A stretch of DNA of 64,000 nucleotides from Ilyomonas sp965214235 (GTDB lineage Bacteria; Bacteroidota; Bacteroidia; Chitinophagales; Chitinophagaceae), in the NCBI GenBank assembly GCA_965214235.1, contig CBDCBH010000003.1:124001-188000 (forward strand), read 5' to 3'. The position numbers were made by a program, and so were the translations under genes. Below, piece by piece: positions 53,338 to 62,192 of the stretch (its first letter is position 1; every line of letters starts with the position of its first letter). Below the pieces are notes generated by a model that saw only the letters and a program-made list of their open reading frames with translations, searched no databases and was not told the DNA's origin.

Positions 53338-54702
53338 TTATTTTTTTACTTTCATGTACTGCAGAATATCATCGTACAAGCCGCTTTCATTGGCATATAA
53401 AGCGTAATTGCGTGCCGTGCTAAACCACTCCTGCGTTGTGGCTTTGTGTTGCCTGGCGGCTTTTTGCAAATCTTTCGTTTGTAGCTTTTCAATACTTCCT
53501 TTTGCCAAACTTTCTTCTAATTTACCTTCTGTTGCAATATCAATAATCGCTTGTAGATCGGCACCCGAATAGTCAGGCGTTGCTTTGGCAATGAGCGAAA
53601 CATCAATGTTGTCAGCCGGTTTGTTTTTTAAGTGTTGCCTGATGATTTCTGCACGTCCGGCTTCATCGGGTGGCGATACAAACACCACTCTGTCAAAGCG
53701 TCCCGGTCTTCTAAAAGCGCTGTCGATACTCCAGGGTGCGTTGGTAGCTGCTAAAATTAAAACGCCTTCGTTAGTGTGCTGTACGCCATCCATTTCAGCA
53801 AGAAACTGGTTGATGACATGCCTCATGCTACTTTGTTTTAAATCGCTACGGCTGGCGCCCAACGCATCCACTTCATCAAAAAATAAAACGCAGGGCGCAT
53901 TGTCTCTTGCCTGTTCAAATACGGCGTGTAAATTCTTCTCACTGTTGCCCATCCACATGTCCAAAATATCATGCAAGCCAATGTTGATAAACTTGGCATC
54001 AATTTCACCTGCAGTAGCTTTTGCAAGATAAGTTTTGCCGCATCCCGGCGGACCATATAACAAAATGCCTCCGCCTGCTTTTTTACCAAAGGCTTTGTAT
54101 AAATCAGGGTTTTGTAAAGGCTGAATTATCTTTAAAGAAATTTCTTTTTTTATCTTTTCCATGCCGCCAACATCACTGAAGCGCATATCCGGCTTCTCCA
54201 TAAAAAACTCGGGCTTCCCTTTGCGGCTGCTGCCAAAAAAAGAATCATCGTCATCATCAAAATCGGGCAAATCATCAATTGTTTCCGTTGCAGTTTCAAG
54301 CGATGCAGTGCGCAGCGCAGCATCAATCTCATCATCTTTAAAAGATGAATTTTGCTGCAATACTTTTTTATAAACGTCAACAGCTTCGGCAAACGATTCT
54401 TCCCGAAGCAAACACCTTATAAACTGCACCATCTCATCTGTTTGCAAAGCGTTCTCTTTCATCAAATCTTCATAAATAACAATAGCTGCCGAATATTTTT
54501 TCTGCCGGTAATAAATATTCGCCAACCCTTTACGCGCCTTATTGTTTCCGTAGCTGCGCTTCAGTACTTCGCTGTATTGTTCAGCCGCTTCTTCTACATG
54601 GTTTGCTTTTATCATCAGTTCAGCCAAATGCAACCGCAACGGAATATTATCCGGCGATACCTGCAAGGCTTCAATCAATTGGTTAATTCCTTCATCCATC
54701 AT
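53338..54702 (-). CDS. TPR-AAA+ ATPase
   Basis: 454 residues: a TPR-like N-terminus (1-130, e.g. RLHLAELMIKANHVEEAAEQ), an acidic spacer with DDDDD (about 150), then an FtsH/Cdc48-type AAA+ domain with Walker A GPPGCGKT (about 216), Walker B FFDEVDALGASR, sensor ATNAPWSIDSAFRRPGRFD and Arg finger. The domain order suggests an unfoldase or remodelling ATPase fed by the TPR region. No protease domain. Partner likely the TPR gene downstream. Confidence 0.85.
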   Translation of the reverse strand: MMDEGINQLIEALQVSPDNIPLRLHLAELMIKANHVEEAAEQYSEVLKRSYGNNKARKGLANIYYRQKKYSAAIVIYEDLMKENALQTDEMVQFIRCLLREESFAEAVDVYKKVLQQNSSFKDDEIDAALRTASLETATETIDDLPDFDDDDDSFFGSSRKGKPEFFMEKPDMRFSDVGGMEKIKKEISLKIIQPLQNPDLYKAFGKKAGGGILLYGPPGCGKTYLAKATAGEIDAKFINIGLHDILDMWMGNSEKNLHAVFEQARDNAPCVLFFDEVDALGASRSDLKQSSMRHVINQFLAEMDGVQHTNEGVLILAATNAPWSIDSAFRRPGRFDRVVFVSPPDEAGRAEIIRQHLKNKPADNIDVSLIAKATPDYSGADLQAIIDIATEGKLEESLAKGSIEKLQTKDLQKAARQHKATTQEWFSTARNYALYANESGLYDDILQYMKVKK

Positions 54703-54803
54703 TCTTTAATTAATATAGAAGCAAATATATTTCAATACGCCAAATACCTTGTTAAGAAGCAGTAAAGCATCTTTTTTATGAATTGATTTTTGGGTTGTCA
54801 TCA

Positions 54804-54814
54804 TTTGTTTTTAC
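54804..54814 (-). repeat. dispersed motif GTAAAAACAAA
   Basis: First of three copies in the 354-bp gap 54703-55056; its wider context (54796-54822) matches 3200-3226. Confidence 0.65.
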
Positions 54815-54882
54815 TTCATTTTCCTTCATTGCCCGTTTGAGGTTCGCGGCGCATCAGCGATACAAAATCGATTCTTCGCTGT

Positions 54883-54893
54883 GTAAAAACAAA
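54883..54893 (+). repeat. dispersed motif GTAAAAACAAA
   Basis: Second copy in the same gap; the other copy preceded by T instead of A. Confidence 0.55.
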
Positions 54894-54971
54894 ACCTAAA
54901 GTTGTACAAGCAGTATTGTTTATACACGTTTATCAACCTCAATTCGCTACCAGTTAAATGTTGTAATATCA

Positions 54972-54982
54972 GTAAAAACAAA
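54972..54982 (+). repeat. dispersed motif GTAAAAACAAA
   Basis: Third copy in the gap, 75 bp before the rsh start, followed by CGTTG as at 28210. Confidence 0.6.
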
Positions 54983-55056
54983 CGTTGCAACGCAGCAGGT
55001 TATTCCTCTTTACAGTCATTTGCAATATCAATCTTTTTTAGTAAATTCGTTACCCG

Positions 55057-57336
55057 ATGAACAACGAGCAAGCAACGGTAAACGAAGTTGTATTACCGAA
55101 ATATACACTCACAGAAGAGCAGGAAAAAAAAGAAATTTTACGGCACTACCGCGCTTTGCTGCGAAGCCTGCGCACCAAGCTGAAACCCAATAATAAAGAA
55201 ATGGTGCGCCATGCTTTTGAAATGGCTGTTGAAGCCCACAAAACCATGCGTCGCAAAAGCGGCGAGCCTTATATTTTGCACCCGCTGGCAGTGGCAATGA
55301 TATGTGTGGAAGAAATTGGTTTGGGCGTACGCAGCACCATCTGTTCGTTGCTACACGATACTGTGGAAGATACCGATATAACATTGGAAGATGTTGAACG
55401 TGAGTTTGGCGGTGAGATTGCCCGCATTGTAAACGGATTGACCAAAATATCCGGTGTAATTGACGCCAGCAGCAGCCAGCAGGCAGAGAATTTTAAAAAA
55501 ATATTACTCACGCTTACTGATGACCCCCGTGTGATTTTAATTAAGCTTGCCGACCGTCTTCACAACATGCGCACGCTTGATTATATGAAGCGGGAAAAAC
55601 AATTGAAAATTGCGAGCGAAACGGTTTGGGTATATGCGCCTCTTGCGCATCGCATGGGCTTGTACAATATCAAAACAGAACTTGAAGATTTATCAATGAA
55701 ATATCTTGAGCCGCAGGAATATAAAAGCATTGCAACCAAGCTGGCAGAAACGAAAAGAGAACGCACACGATACATTAATGAATTTATCCGACCCATAAAA
55801 GAAAAACTTCAAAATGCAGGTTTCAATTTTGTCATTTATGGTCGCCCGAAAAGCATTCATTCCATCTGGAATAAAATAAAAAAGAAAGGCGTTGAGTTTG
55901 AAGAAGTGTATGATTTGTTCGCCATCCGTGTAATTCTTAATTCGCCGCCGGAAAAAGAAAAAGAAGATTGCTGGAAAGTATATTCGATGATTACGGATGA
56001 ATACACACCATCGCCCGAACGATTAAGAGATTGGTTAAGTAACCCTAAAAGCAATGGTTATGAAGCCTTGCACACTACCGTGATGGGACCGCAGGGAAAA
56101 TGGGTGGAAGTGCAGATACGCACACAACGCATGAACGAAATTGCAGAGAAAGGACTGGCAGCGCATTATAAATACAAAGAAGGCAGTAATGATGAAGACC
56201 GTTTTGATAAATGGTTTGGGCAAATACGCGAAGCCATCAGCAGCCAGGATACGGATGGCGTTGATTTTTTGCAGGATTTTAAAGTGAGTTTTTTAGCCGA
56301 AGAAATTTATGTTTATACGCCCAAGGGCGATGTAAAAATGTTGCCCGTAGGCTGCACTGCGCTTGACTTTGGGTTCTCTATCCACTCGGCGGTAGGTTCT
56401 AAATGTATTGGTGCAAAAGTAAACCATAAGCTCGTTGCCATCAGCCACAAACTGCATAGCGGCGACCAGATAGAAATTATTACCAGCAGCAAGCAAAAAC
56501 CTACGGAAGACTGGTTGAATTTTGTTGTAACAGCCAAAGCAAAAAATAAAATTAAAGATGCTTTAAAAGAAGAAAAACGAACCATCGCCGAAGACGGAAA
56601 AGCTTTTGCACAGCGCAAAATGGTAGGCATTGGAGCAGCTTTTAGCCAGGGAAATATTGATGAGTTAGTGGCTTTTTATAAAATGAATTCAGGGCTTGAT
56701 TTGTTTTATGCTATTGCCATTAAACAAATTGATTTAAAAGAGTTAAAAGACTTTCATGTTTTAGGCGACAGGTTAGAAGCGCCAAAGCCGCAAAAGCCAA
56801 TTGTTGAAACAAAAACCGAAGTTGACTACAAACAGCCGCACAATAAAAAAGATTCGGAACTGATTATTTTTGGTGAGAGCAGCGACCGCATTATGTACAC
56901 GCTGGCAAGATGCTGCAACCCCATTCCCGGCGATGATGTGTTTGGTTTTGTAAGTACTGGAAAAGGTTTAATTATTCATAGAACAAATTGCCCGAACGCT
57001 ACACAGATGATGGCGAATTACGGGCACAGGATTGTGAAAACAAAATGGGCCAAAAACAATGAAATTTCGTTCTTAACAGGATTGAAAATTGTGGGCATGG
57101 ATGACGTAGGTGTGATCAACAAAATTACCAATATTATTAGTGGCGATATGCGCATAAACATTGCTGCGTTAACTATCGAATCGGGCGAAGGCTTATTTGA
57201 AGGAACAGTGAAGATTTTTGTACGTGATAAAGAAGAATTGGATGAACTTGTAGAACGTTTAAAAAAGCTAAATGGCATTCAGGAAGTGGACAGGTTTGAC
57301 GCAGAAGAAGCCGGTTCAAAATTGAATGCTTCGTAG
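55057..57336 (+). CDS. rsh: bifunctional (p)ppGpp synthetase/hydrolase (Rsh)
   Basis: 759 residues of the RelA/SpoT family: HD hydrolase domain (His75, and HDTVEDTD at His100-Asp101), synthetase domain (YDLFAIRVI about 290; SNGYEALHTTV and WVEVQIRT), TGS (about 415-475), a Zn-finger-like segment with RCCNPIPGDD, and a C-terminal ACT domain. The HD residues are intact, so it can both make and degrade (p)ppGpp, the usual single Rsh of Bacteroidota. It responds to amino-acid starvation on the ribosome. Confidence 0.95.
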   Translation: MNNEQATVNEVVLPKYTLTEEQEKKEILRHYRALLRSLRTKLKPNNKEMVRHAFEMAVEAHKTMRRKSGEPYILHPLAVAMICVEEIGLGVRSTICSLLHDTVEDTDITLEDVEREFGGEIARIVNGLTKISGVIDASSSQQAENFKKILLTLTDDPRVILIKLADRLHNMRTLDYMKREKQLKIASETVWVYAPLAHRMGLYNIKTELEDLSMKYLEPQEYKSIATKLAETKRERTRYINEFIRPIKEKLQNAGFNFVIYGRPKSIHSIWNKIKKKGVEFEEVYDLFAIRVILNSPPEKEKEDCWKVYSMITDEYTPSPERLRDWLSNPKSNGYEALHTTVMGPQGKWVEVQIRTQRMNEIAEKGLAAHYKYKEGSNDEDRFDKWFGQIREAISSQDTDGVDFLQDFKVSFLAEEIYVYTPKGDVKMLPVGCTALDFGFSIHSAVGSKCIGAKVNHKLVAISHKLHSGDQIEIITSSKQKPTEDWLNFVVTAKAKNKIKDALKEEKRTIAEDGKAFAQRKMVGIGAAFSQGNIDELVAFYKMNSGLDLFYAIAIKQIDLKELKDFHVLGDRLEAPKPQKPIVETKTEVDYKQPHNKKDSELIIFGESSDRIMYTLARCCNPIPGDDVFGFVSTGKGLIIHRTNCPNATQMMANYGHRIVKTKWAKNNEISFLTGLKIVGMDDVGVINKITNIISGDMRINIAALTIESGEGLFEGTVKIFVRDKEELDELVERLKKLNGIQEVDRFDAEEAGSKLNAS

Positions 57337-57404
57337 TAATGATAGTTGATTGTTCAATTGTTTGTAAAGCGTACGAGCCTGATTTTTTCTTTATTTAAAA
57401 GAGA

Positions 57405-57415
57405 GTAAAAACAAA
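57405..57415 (+). repeat. dispersed motif GTAAAAACAAA
   Basis: Plus-strand copy between rsh and the epimerase remnant. Its right flank AACAATCAA pairs with TTGATTGTT about 57344-57352, another weak inverted association after a gene end. Confidence 0.55.
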
Positions 57416-57476
57416 CAATCAACAATAGCAACGTTGTATTACAGGAGTTACAAAAGCTTGTAACTAAACCTATAAT

Positions 57477-58005
57477 TTAAAAAACCGAATCAGAACTTTT
57501 GTAATATTCTTTATACCATTTCATAAACTTAGCTACACCAAAAGCCAAAACTGTACATTTGCGCCATCAACTCGTTACTTTTTTTACTGGCGGCATATAA
57601 CGAAATAGGATGGTCAGTGTTTTGTTTTGTGTTAAAGAGAATTTCTTCATTCAAACCATACACACTGCTGCTGGCAAATACCAAATGCGTTAAGTTTTGA
57701 TGCCGGCAGCATTTCAAAATGTTTACAAAAGCTACAATGTTGCTATTCACATACACATCCGGGTTGGTAACATTATAACGCACGCCCGCTTGCGCGGCAA
57801 GTTGAATAACAACATCAAACTGGTGGCGTTTGAATAAATCTTTAATACGATATTTATCTTCCAATCTCAATTGATAAAAAACATAGTTATCATGCTATAA
57901 ACTTTGAATGGCTTTATTGTATTGAATTTCATGCCCATCGGCAATTAAACGGTTGGCTACATAAAAGCCAATAAAACCTGCGGTTCCGGTAACTAGTATC
58001 TTCAT
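57477..58005 (-). pseudogene. NAD-dependent nucleotide-sugar epimerase remnant
   Basis: Three recognisable pieces of a UDP-glucuronate-4-epimerase-type SDR remain. Start: MKILVTGTAGFIGFYVANRL, then an in-frame TAG after about 36 codons. Middle (same frame): FDVVIQLAAQAGVRY and ASSSVYGLNE to LYAASKKSNELMAQMY, keeping the YxxxK catalytic pair. End, in another frame: FGVAKFMKWYKEYY then stop at 57477. The parts that should lie between are missing, so two internal deletions and a frameshift are implied. ATG overlaps the glycosyltransferase stop, an old operon link. Confidence 0.85.
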
Positions 58006-59201
58006 CAGGTGATGTTTTTTTGATGCAAACAATCTATGTACAAACTATCAATTGCAGTTACTTCTTTTTCTTTTGAAAACCGTTCGGCAACAAAGGTTTT
58101 CCCAACACTTCCCATCTTATCCCGCAAGCTTTTATCACCAATTAACTGCTGTAATTTTTTTACACCATCATCAACATTAAAGTTATTAATTAAGAAGCCG
58201 GTTTTGTTTTCAATTACTGTATCTCTCACGCCTCCTACATTGGTTGCCAAAACCGGCTTCCCAAACAGTTGCGCTTCTATAAGCGACACAGGTGTTCCTT
58301 CGTTGAAAGAAGTTAGCATAACAATGTCAATATCTTCCAAAGCAGAAGCGATATTGGTTATCCACGAAGTGAAATAGATATTCGTTTGTTTGCTTTGTTC
58401 GCTCCCCTCCTGCCAGGAAAAATGATGTTGCGAAAACTCTTTTTGTATGCGCTGTTTCTGATGTCCATCCCCAATTATAAAAAAGCAAACATTGCTTTCT
58501 TTTTTTAAAACTTGTTCTGCAATTTGTAAAAAAAAATAATGGTTTTTAATCGGCACCAATCGCCCGATTATTGCAATTATAACAACATCATCCTGTATGC
58601 GATATTGTTTTCGTAAACGGATGTTTGAAACAGAATAATCTTCTTTATCGATACCCAAAAAAATTGTGGCTATTTTTTTTGCATCTGCAATGCGATATAC
58701 TTCGCTCAACTCATAAGCTTGTTGAGGACTGATGGCAATAATGCGTGTTGAAAAATTGGCTAACCATCTTTCGATACGACAAATAAATGATGAAACAAAA
58801 CGGTTGTAATAGGAATGGAACAAATGCCCGTGATAGGTGTGAATGATAACAGGGATGCGGGTTTTGCGTGCAGCCAGCCTGCCCAGCACGCCGCTTTTAA
58901 AACCATGTGTATGAACAATGTGCGGGTGATGTTTTTGTAATAAGGAAACTAATTGCCGGTAAGCGACCGCATCATAAAAAGGATGAATAACGCGGTGCAA
59001 AGAAGGGATTTTTATAAATGAAAGCTCAGGATAACTTTGAATGAAATTAGAGACTTCTATTTCATCCGTTTCCTTTTCGCCATACACAATTGTAATGCTG
59101 TATTTTTCGGCAAGCCGGTGTGCTAACGACACAGCATCTGCCGTGTGTCCACCCAGCACAAGACGATTAATAATAAGGAACAATTTCTTTTTGTCAGCCA
59201 A
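58005..59201 (-). CDS. glycosyltransferase family 4
   Basis: 398 residues, GT-B fold. The N-terminal part has LVLGGHTADAVSLAHRLAE and VHTHGFKSGVLGRLAARK; the C-terminal nucleotide-sugar site has IGRLVPIKNHYFF, TSFNEGTPVSLIEAQLFGKP and ATNVGGVRDTV (EX7E glutamates included). It probably adds a sugar to a surface polysaccharide precursor. The partner epimerase immediately downstream is decayed, so the pathway may have lost a step or use another copy. Confidence 0.88.
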   Translation of the reverse strand: MADKKKLFLIINRLVLGGHTADAVSLAHRLAEKYSITIVYGEKETDEIEVSNFIQSYPELSFIKIPSLHRVIHPFYDAVAYRQLVSLLQKHHPHIVHTHGFKSGVLGRLAARKTRIPVIIHTYHGHLFHSYYNRFVSSFICRIERWLANFSTRIIAISPQQAYELSEVYRIADAKKIATIFLGIDKEDYSVSNIRLRKQYRIQDDVVIIAIIGRLVPIKNHYFFLQIAEQVLKKESNVCFFIIGDGHQKQRIQKEFSQHHFSWQEGSEQSKQTNIYFTSWITNIASALEDIDIVMLTSFNEGTPVSLIEAQLFGKPVLATNVGGVRDTVIENKTGFLINNFNVDDGVKKLQQLIGDKSLRDKMGSVGKTFVAERFSKEKEVTAIDSLYIDCLHQKNIT

Positions 59202-59302
59202 TTTTTATTTGTTGTAAAGCAGTTTGTTATTCAGCAGCATTCATTAAAAAAGTAAAGATAAAAGTTTGATGAGAGCTAAAATAACAATAAAACAAAACTT
59301 AG

Positions 59303-60574
59303 TTACTCTATCTTTTCGTTTCCAAAATAAGCGTGCAAAATTTGAGGTAACACGATGCCTTGCTGTGTTTGGTTATTTTCAAGCAAAGCAGCCACAATTC
59401 GCGGCAATGCCAATGAGCTGCCATTAAGGCTGTGCGCAGGTTGCATTTTGCCCGTTGCATCTTTAAAACGGCACTTCATGCGGTTGGTTTGATAGCTTTC
59501 AAAATTGCTAACGCTACTTACTTCAAGCCAGCGTTCCTGCGCCGCGCTCCACACTTCAAAATCGTACGTCATTGCGCTTGTAAAACCAGTATCGCCGCCG
59601 CACAATTGTAAAATCCGGTAAGGCAATTGCAAGGTTTGCAGCAAGCCTTCCACATGAGCAACCATTTCTTCTAAAACATCATAACTTTTATCAGGATGAA
59701 CAATTTGAATGATCTCTACTTTTTCAAACTGATGCACACGGTTCAGCCCACGAACTTCTTTACCAAAACTACCCGCTTCGCGCCGAAAGCAAGGTGAATA
59801 AGCCGTCATCTTTATGGGTAGATCTGTTTCTTTTATTATCACATCTCTGTAAATATTTGTTACCGGCACTTCGGCGGTAGGTATCAAAAACAAATTATCT
59901 TCTGTTACATAATACATTTGCCCTTCTTTATCGGGCAATTGCCCGGTGCCATAAGCGGAGGCTTCATTCACCATAAACGGCGGCAAATATTCAGTATATC
60001 CTCTTTCCGTATTGTAATCTAAAAAATATTGCACCAACGCACGCTGCAGTTTTGCGCCTTTGCCTTTGTACAAAGGAAAGCCGCTGCCGGTTATTTTTGC
60101 GCCGGTTTCAAAATCAATTAAACTGTATTGTTTAATCAATTCCCAATGCGGTTTGGCGCCGCTATGCAATTGTGGTTTAACGCCGTTTTCTTTTACTACA
60201 ATATTGTCTTCAGGTGATGCGCCACGCGGTACTTTTTCGGAAGGAAGATTGGGAATTTGAACCAGTTTATTTTGTACTTCTTTTTCTGTTTGAATTAACT
60301 GTTCATTCAATGTTGCCACTTCGGTTTTGTTAGATGCTACTTCGTTTTTCAACGCTTCTGCTTCTTCTTTTTTACCGTTAGTTATCAGCTTTCCGATTTC
60401 TTTTGATGCGCTGTTTATTTTCGCTTGTATGGTATCGAAAGACACTTGCAAACTGCGGCGTTGTTCATCCAACTTTATAATACCATCTACCAGTTCGGGC
60501 TGCTTAAAATTTCTTACTGCCAATCGTTCTTTCACCCAGCCTGGCTTTGCTTTTATCACTTGTATCTGAAGCAT
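59303..60574 (-). CDS. serS: seryl-tRNA synthetase
   Basis: 423 residues. The N-terminal coiled-coil arm (about 30-100) binds tRNA; class II motif 2 appears as FRREAGSFGKEVRGLNRVHQF and motif 3 as LNGSSLALPRIVAALLE; TAEVPVTN is present. SerS charges tRNA-Ser and, in some bacteria, tRNA-Sec. A divergent gene starts 59 bp away. Confidence 0.96.
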   Translation of the reverse strand: MLQIQVIKAKPGWVKERLAVRNFKQPELVDGIIKLDEQRRSLQVSFDTIQAKINSASKEIGKLITNGKKEEAEALKNEVASNKTEVATLNEQLIQTEKEVQNKLVQIPNLPSEKVPRGASPEDNIVVKENGVKPQLHSGAKPHWELIKQYSLIDFETGAKITGSGFPLYKGKGAKLQRALVQYFLDYNTERGYTEYLPPFMVNEASAYGTGQLPDKEGQMYYVTEDNLFLIPTAEVPVTNIYRDVIIKETDLPIKMTAYSPCFRREAGSFGKEVRGLNRVHQFEKVEIIQIVHPDKSYDVLEEMVAHVEGLLQTLQLPYRILQLCGGDTGFTSAMTYDFEVWSAAQERWLEVSSVSNFESYQTNRMKCRFKDATGKMQPAHSLNGSSLALPRIVAALLENNQTQQGIVLPQILHAYFGNEKIE

Positions 60575-60593
60575 ACATTCGTGTTTTTAGCGG

Positions 60594-60627
60594 CAAATAT
60601 AACCTTTGCCTTCAAACCTTATCTTTG
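60594..60627. promoter_or_regulatory. divergent -7 boxes between serS and 60633 gene
   Basis: TATATTTG on the minus strand (60594-60601) and TATCTTTG on the plus strand (60620-60627) each match TAnnTTTG exactly. Neither has a clear -33 TTTG at 19-21 bp. The plus box ends five bases before the ATG, implying a leaderless or almost leaderless mRNA. Confidence 0.45.
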
Positions 60628-60632
60628 CCGCC

Positions 60633-60980
60633 ATGACGAATGTGAGTGATGATTTGCAGCAACGCTGGTGGACGCTGGAAGCTAAGCTGGCAGAGCATTT
60701 TGGTAAAAAGCCAGATATGGAAGCAACGCTTTTTTTAATTGGAATGCAGGAAACGGGCTTCGTTAGAGAAAAAATAACGAAAGAACAGAAACAGGATTTA
60801 ATGCATGTTGCCATCTGTATTGTTTTAAGCAAAAGTGGTTATTACGAATTGCAAGGGTACGATGACGAAGGCTGGCCACATTTTACACAATTGAAAGATT
60901 TGCCCTCCTTATCTTTACACGATCAGGAAAACTTTTTAAAAGATCATATTTTATTTTACTTCAACGATCAAGGATTTTAA
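60633..60980 (+). CDS. conserved hypothetical protein
   Basis: 115 residues from MTNVSDDLQQ. Soluble, with the conserved-looking run QRWWTLEAKLAEHFGKKPDM, ATLFLIGMQETG and GYYELQGYDDEGWPHF. Such proteins are common next to translation genes in Bacteroidota; function unknown. The cyclophilin gene starts six bases after its stop. Confidence 0.75.
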   Translation: MTNVSDDLQQRWWTLEAKLAEHFGKKPDMEATLFLIGMQETGFVREKITKEQKQDLMHVAICIVLSKSGYYELQGYDDEGWPHFTQLKDLPSLSLHDQENFLKDHILFYFNDQGF

Positions 60981-60986
60981 TTACAA

Positions 60987-61703
60987 ATGATAAAACCAAT
61001 TGCATTTGTCTTCGCTTTTGTTTGTCTCATAACAACAGGCTTTTCGCAAACTAAAACAAAGGTAAAAAAAGCAATTTCTATTATTGCAAAAACGTCAGCA
61101 TCGCAACAACGATTGGTAGGCATTACAACGCCCTATGGAGTTATAGTAGTGAAGCTTTATGATAGCACGCCTTTATACAGAGATAATTTTATTAAGTTGG
61201 TAAAAGATAAATTTTACGACAGCCTTTTGTTTCATCGTGTGATTGATGGCTTTATGATTCAGGGCGGTGATCCAACCAGTAAAAATGCGCCTGATTCTGT
61301 GCAGTTGGGAGGAGGTGAAGCACCGGGCGAACGCATACCTGCTGAAATTAATGTAAACTATTTCCACAAAAAAGGAGCTTTGGCAGCAGCCCGCGATAAC
61401 AACCCCGAAAAAGCAAGCAGCAACTGCCAGTTTTATATTGTGCAAGGCAAACCGGTAAGCGATACTGATTTAAACGCGATGGAATGCCAGATACGAAATG
61501 AAAAGCCTTTGTTTAGCTATACCGATGCACAGCGAAAAGTGTATAACACGCTTGGCGGCACACCGTTTTTAGATCAAAACTATACGGTGTTTGGAGAAGT
61601 GATGAAAGGAATGGAAGTAATAGATAAAATTGCCAAACTACCACGTGATAGTAACGACCGTCCTTTGCAAAATGTAATGATGAAAATGAAGATGCTGAAC
61701 TGA
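60987..61703 (+). CDS. secreted peptidylprolyl isomerase (cyclophilin)
   Basis: 238 residues with a signal peptide (to about residue 20, TGFSQ). The cyclophilin fold is seen in YDSTPLYRDNFIKLV, FHRVIDGFMIQGGDP (active-site Arg and Phe) and SSNCQFYIVQG; an insertion before FLDQNYTVFGEV (about 175-200) is usual for this subgroup. It should speed proline isomerisation in the periplasm. Cotranscription with the 60633 gene is likely. Confidence 0.92.
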   Translation: MIKPIAFVFAFVCLITTGFSQTKTKVKKAISIIAKTSASQQRLVGITTPYGVIVVKLYDSTPLYRDNFIKLVKDKFYDSLLFHRVIDGFMIQGGDPTSKNAPDSVQLGGGEAPGERIPAEINVNYFHKKGALAAARDNNPEKASSNCQFYIVQGKPVSDTDLNAMECQIRNEKPLFSYTDAQRKVYNTLGGTPFLDQNYTVFGEVMKGMEVIDKIAKLPRDSNDRPLQNVMMKMKMLN

Positions 61704-61789
61704 AAATGTACAATGTATTATTAGTAAGATTTTGATTGCTGCTGATATATATTTACTCAAACAATATTAAATACTTAATACAAAAAATT

Positions 61790-62170
61790 ATGACGATTAT
61801 TGACGACATTAAATACACGAAGAACCACGAGTGGCTGAAGATGATTGATGATGAACATGCTTACATTGGCATTACCGATTTTGCACAAGGCGAGCTGGGC
61901 GATATTGTGTACGTTGATATTAATACGGTGGGTCAATCGCTGGAAGCAGAAACGGTGTTTGGAACGGTAGAAGCTGTTAAAACAGTAAGTGATTTGTACT
62001 TGCCGGTTGCAGCAACGATTGAAGAAGTGAATGCCGCTTTGCAAAATGAGCCGGAGTTGGTAAATAGTGATCCGTACGGAAAAGGCTGGATGGTACGTAT
62101 AAAATTAAATGATGCGACTGATGCGGACGGTTTATTAAGTGCGGAAGCTTATCAAAAATTAGTTGGATAA
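61790..62170 (+). CDS. gcvH: glycine cleavage system H protein
   Basis: 126 residues from MTIIDDIKYT. GcvH carries the aminomethyl group on lipoyl-lysine between the P, T and L proteins. The lipoylation site is VEAVKTVSDL, and GITDFAQGELGDIVYVD and NSDPYGKGWM are typical. gcvT and gcvP are not adjacent. The A-rich leader supports this start over the longer frame. Confidence 0.95.
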   Translation: MTIIDDIKYTKNHEWLKMIDDEHAYIGITDFAQGELGDIVYVDINTVGQSLEAETVFGTVEAVKTVSDLYLPVAATIEEVNAALQNEPELVNSDPYGKGWMVRIKLNDATDADGLLSAEAYQKLVG

Positions 62171-62192
62171 GCTCTTTGTTTTAATTCAAAAA

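Noticed and set aside
3208..57415. GTAAAAACAAA as a chromosome-segregation polarity signal (KOPS-like)
   Set aside because: Both orientations are mixed (ten plus, seven minus) and inverted pairs occur, so there is no strand bias of the kind such signals need.
3208..57415. GTAAAAACAAA as a promoter element
   Set aside because: Positions relative to start codons vary widely, several copies lie after genes or in terminators, and the sequence is not TAnnTTTG on either strand.
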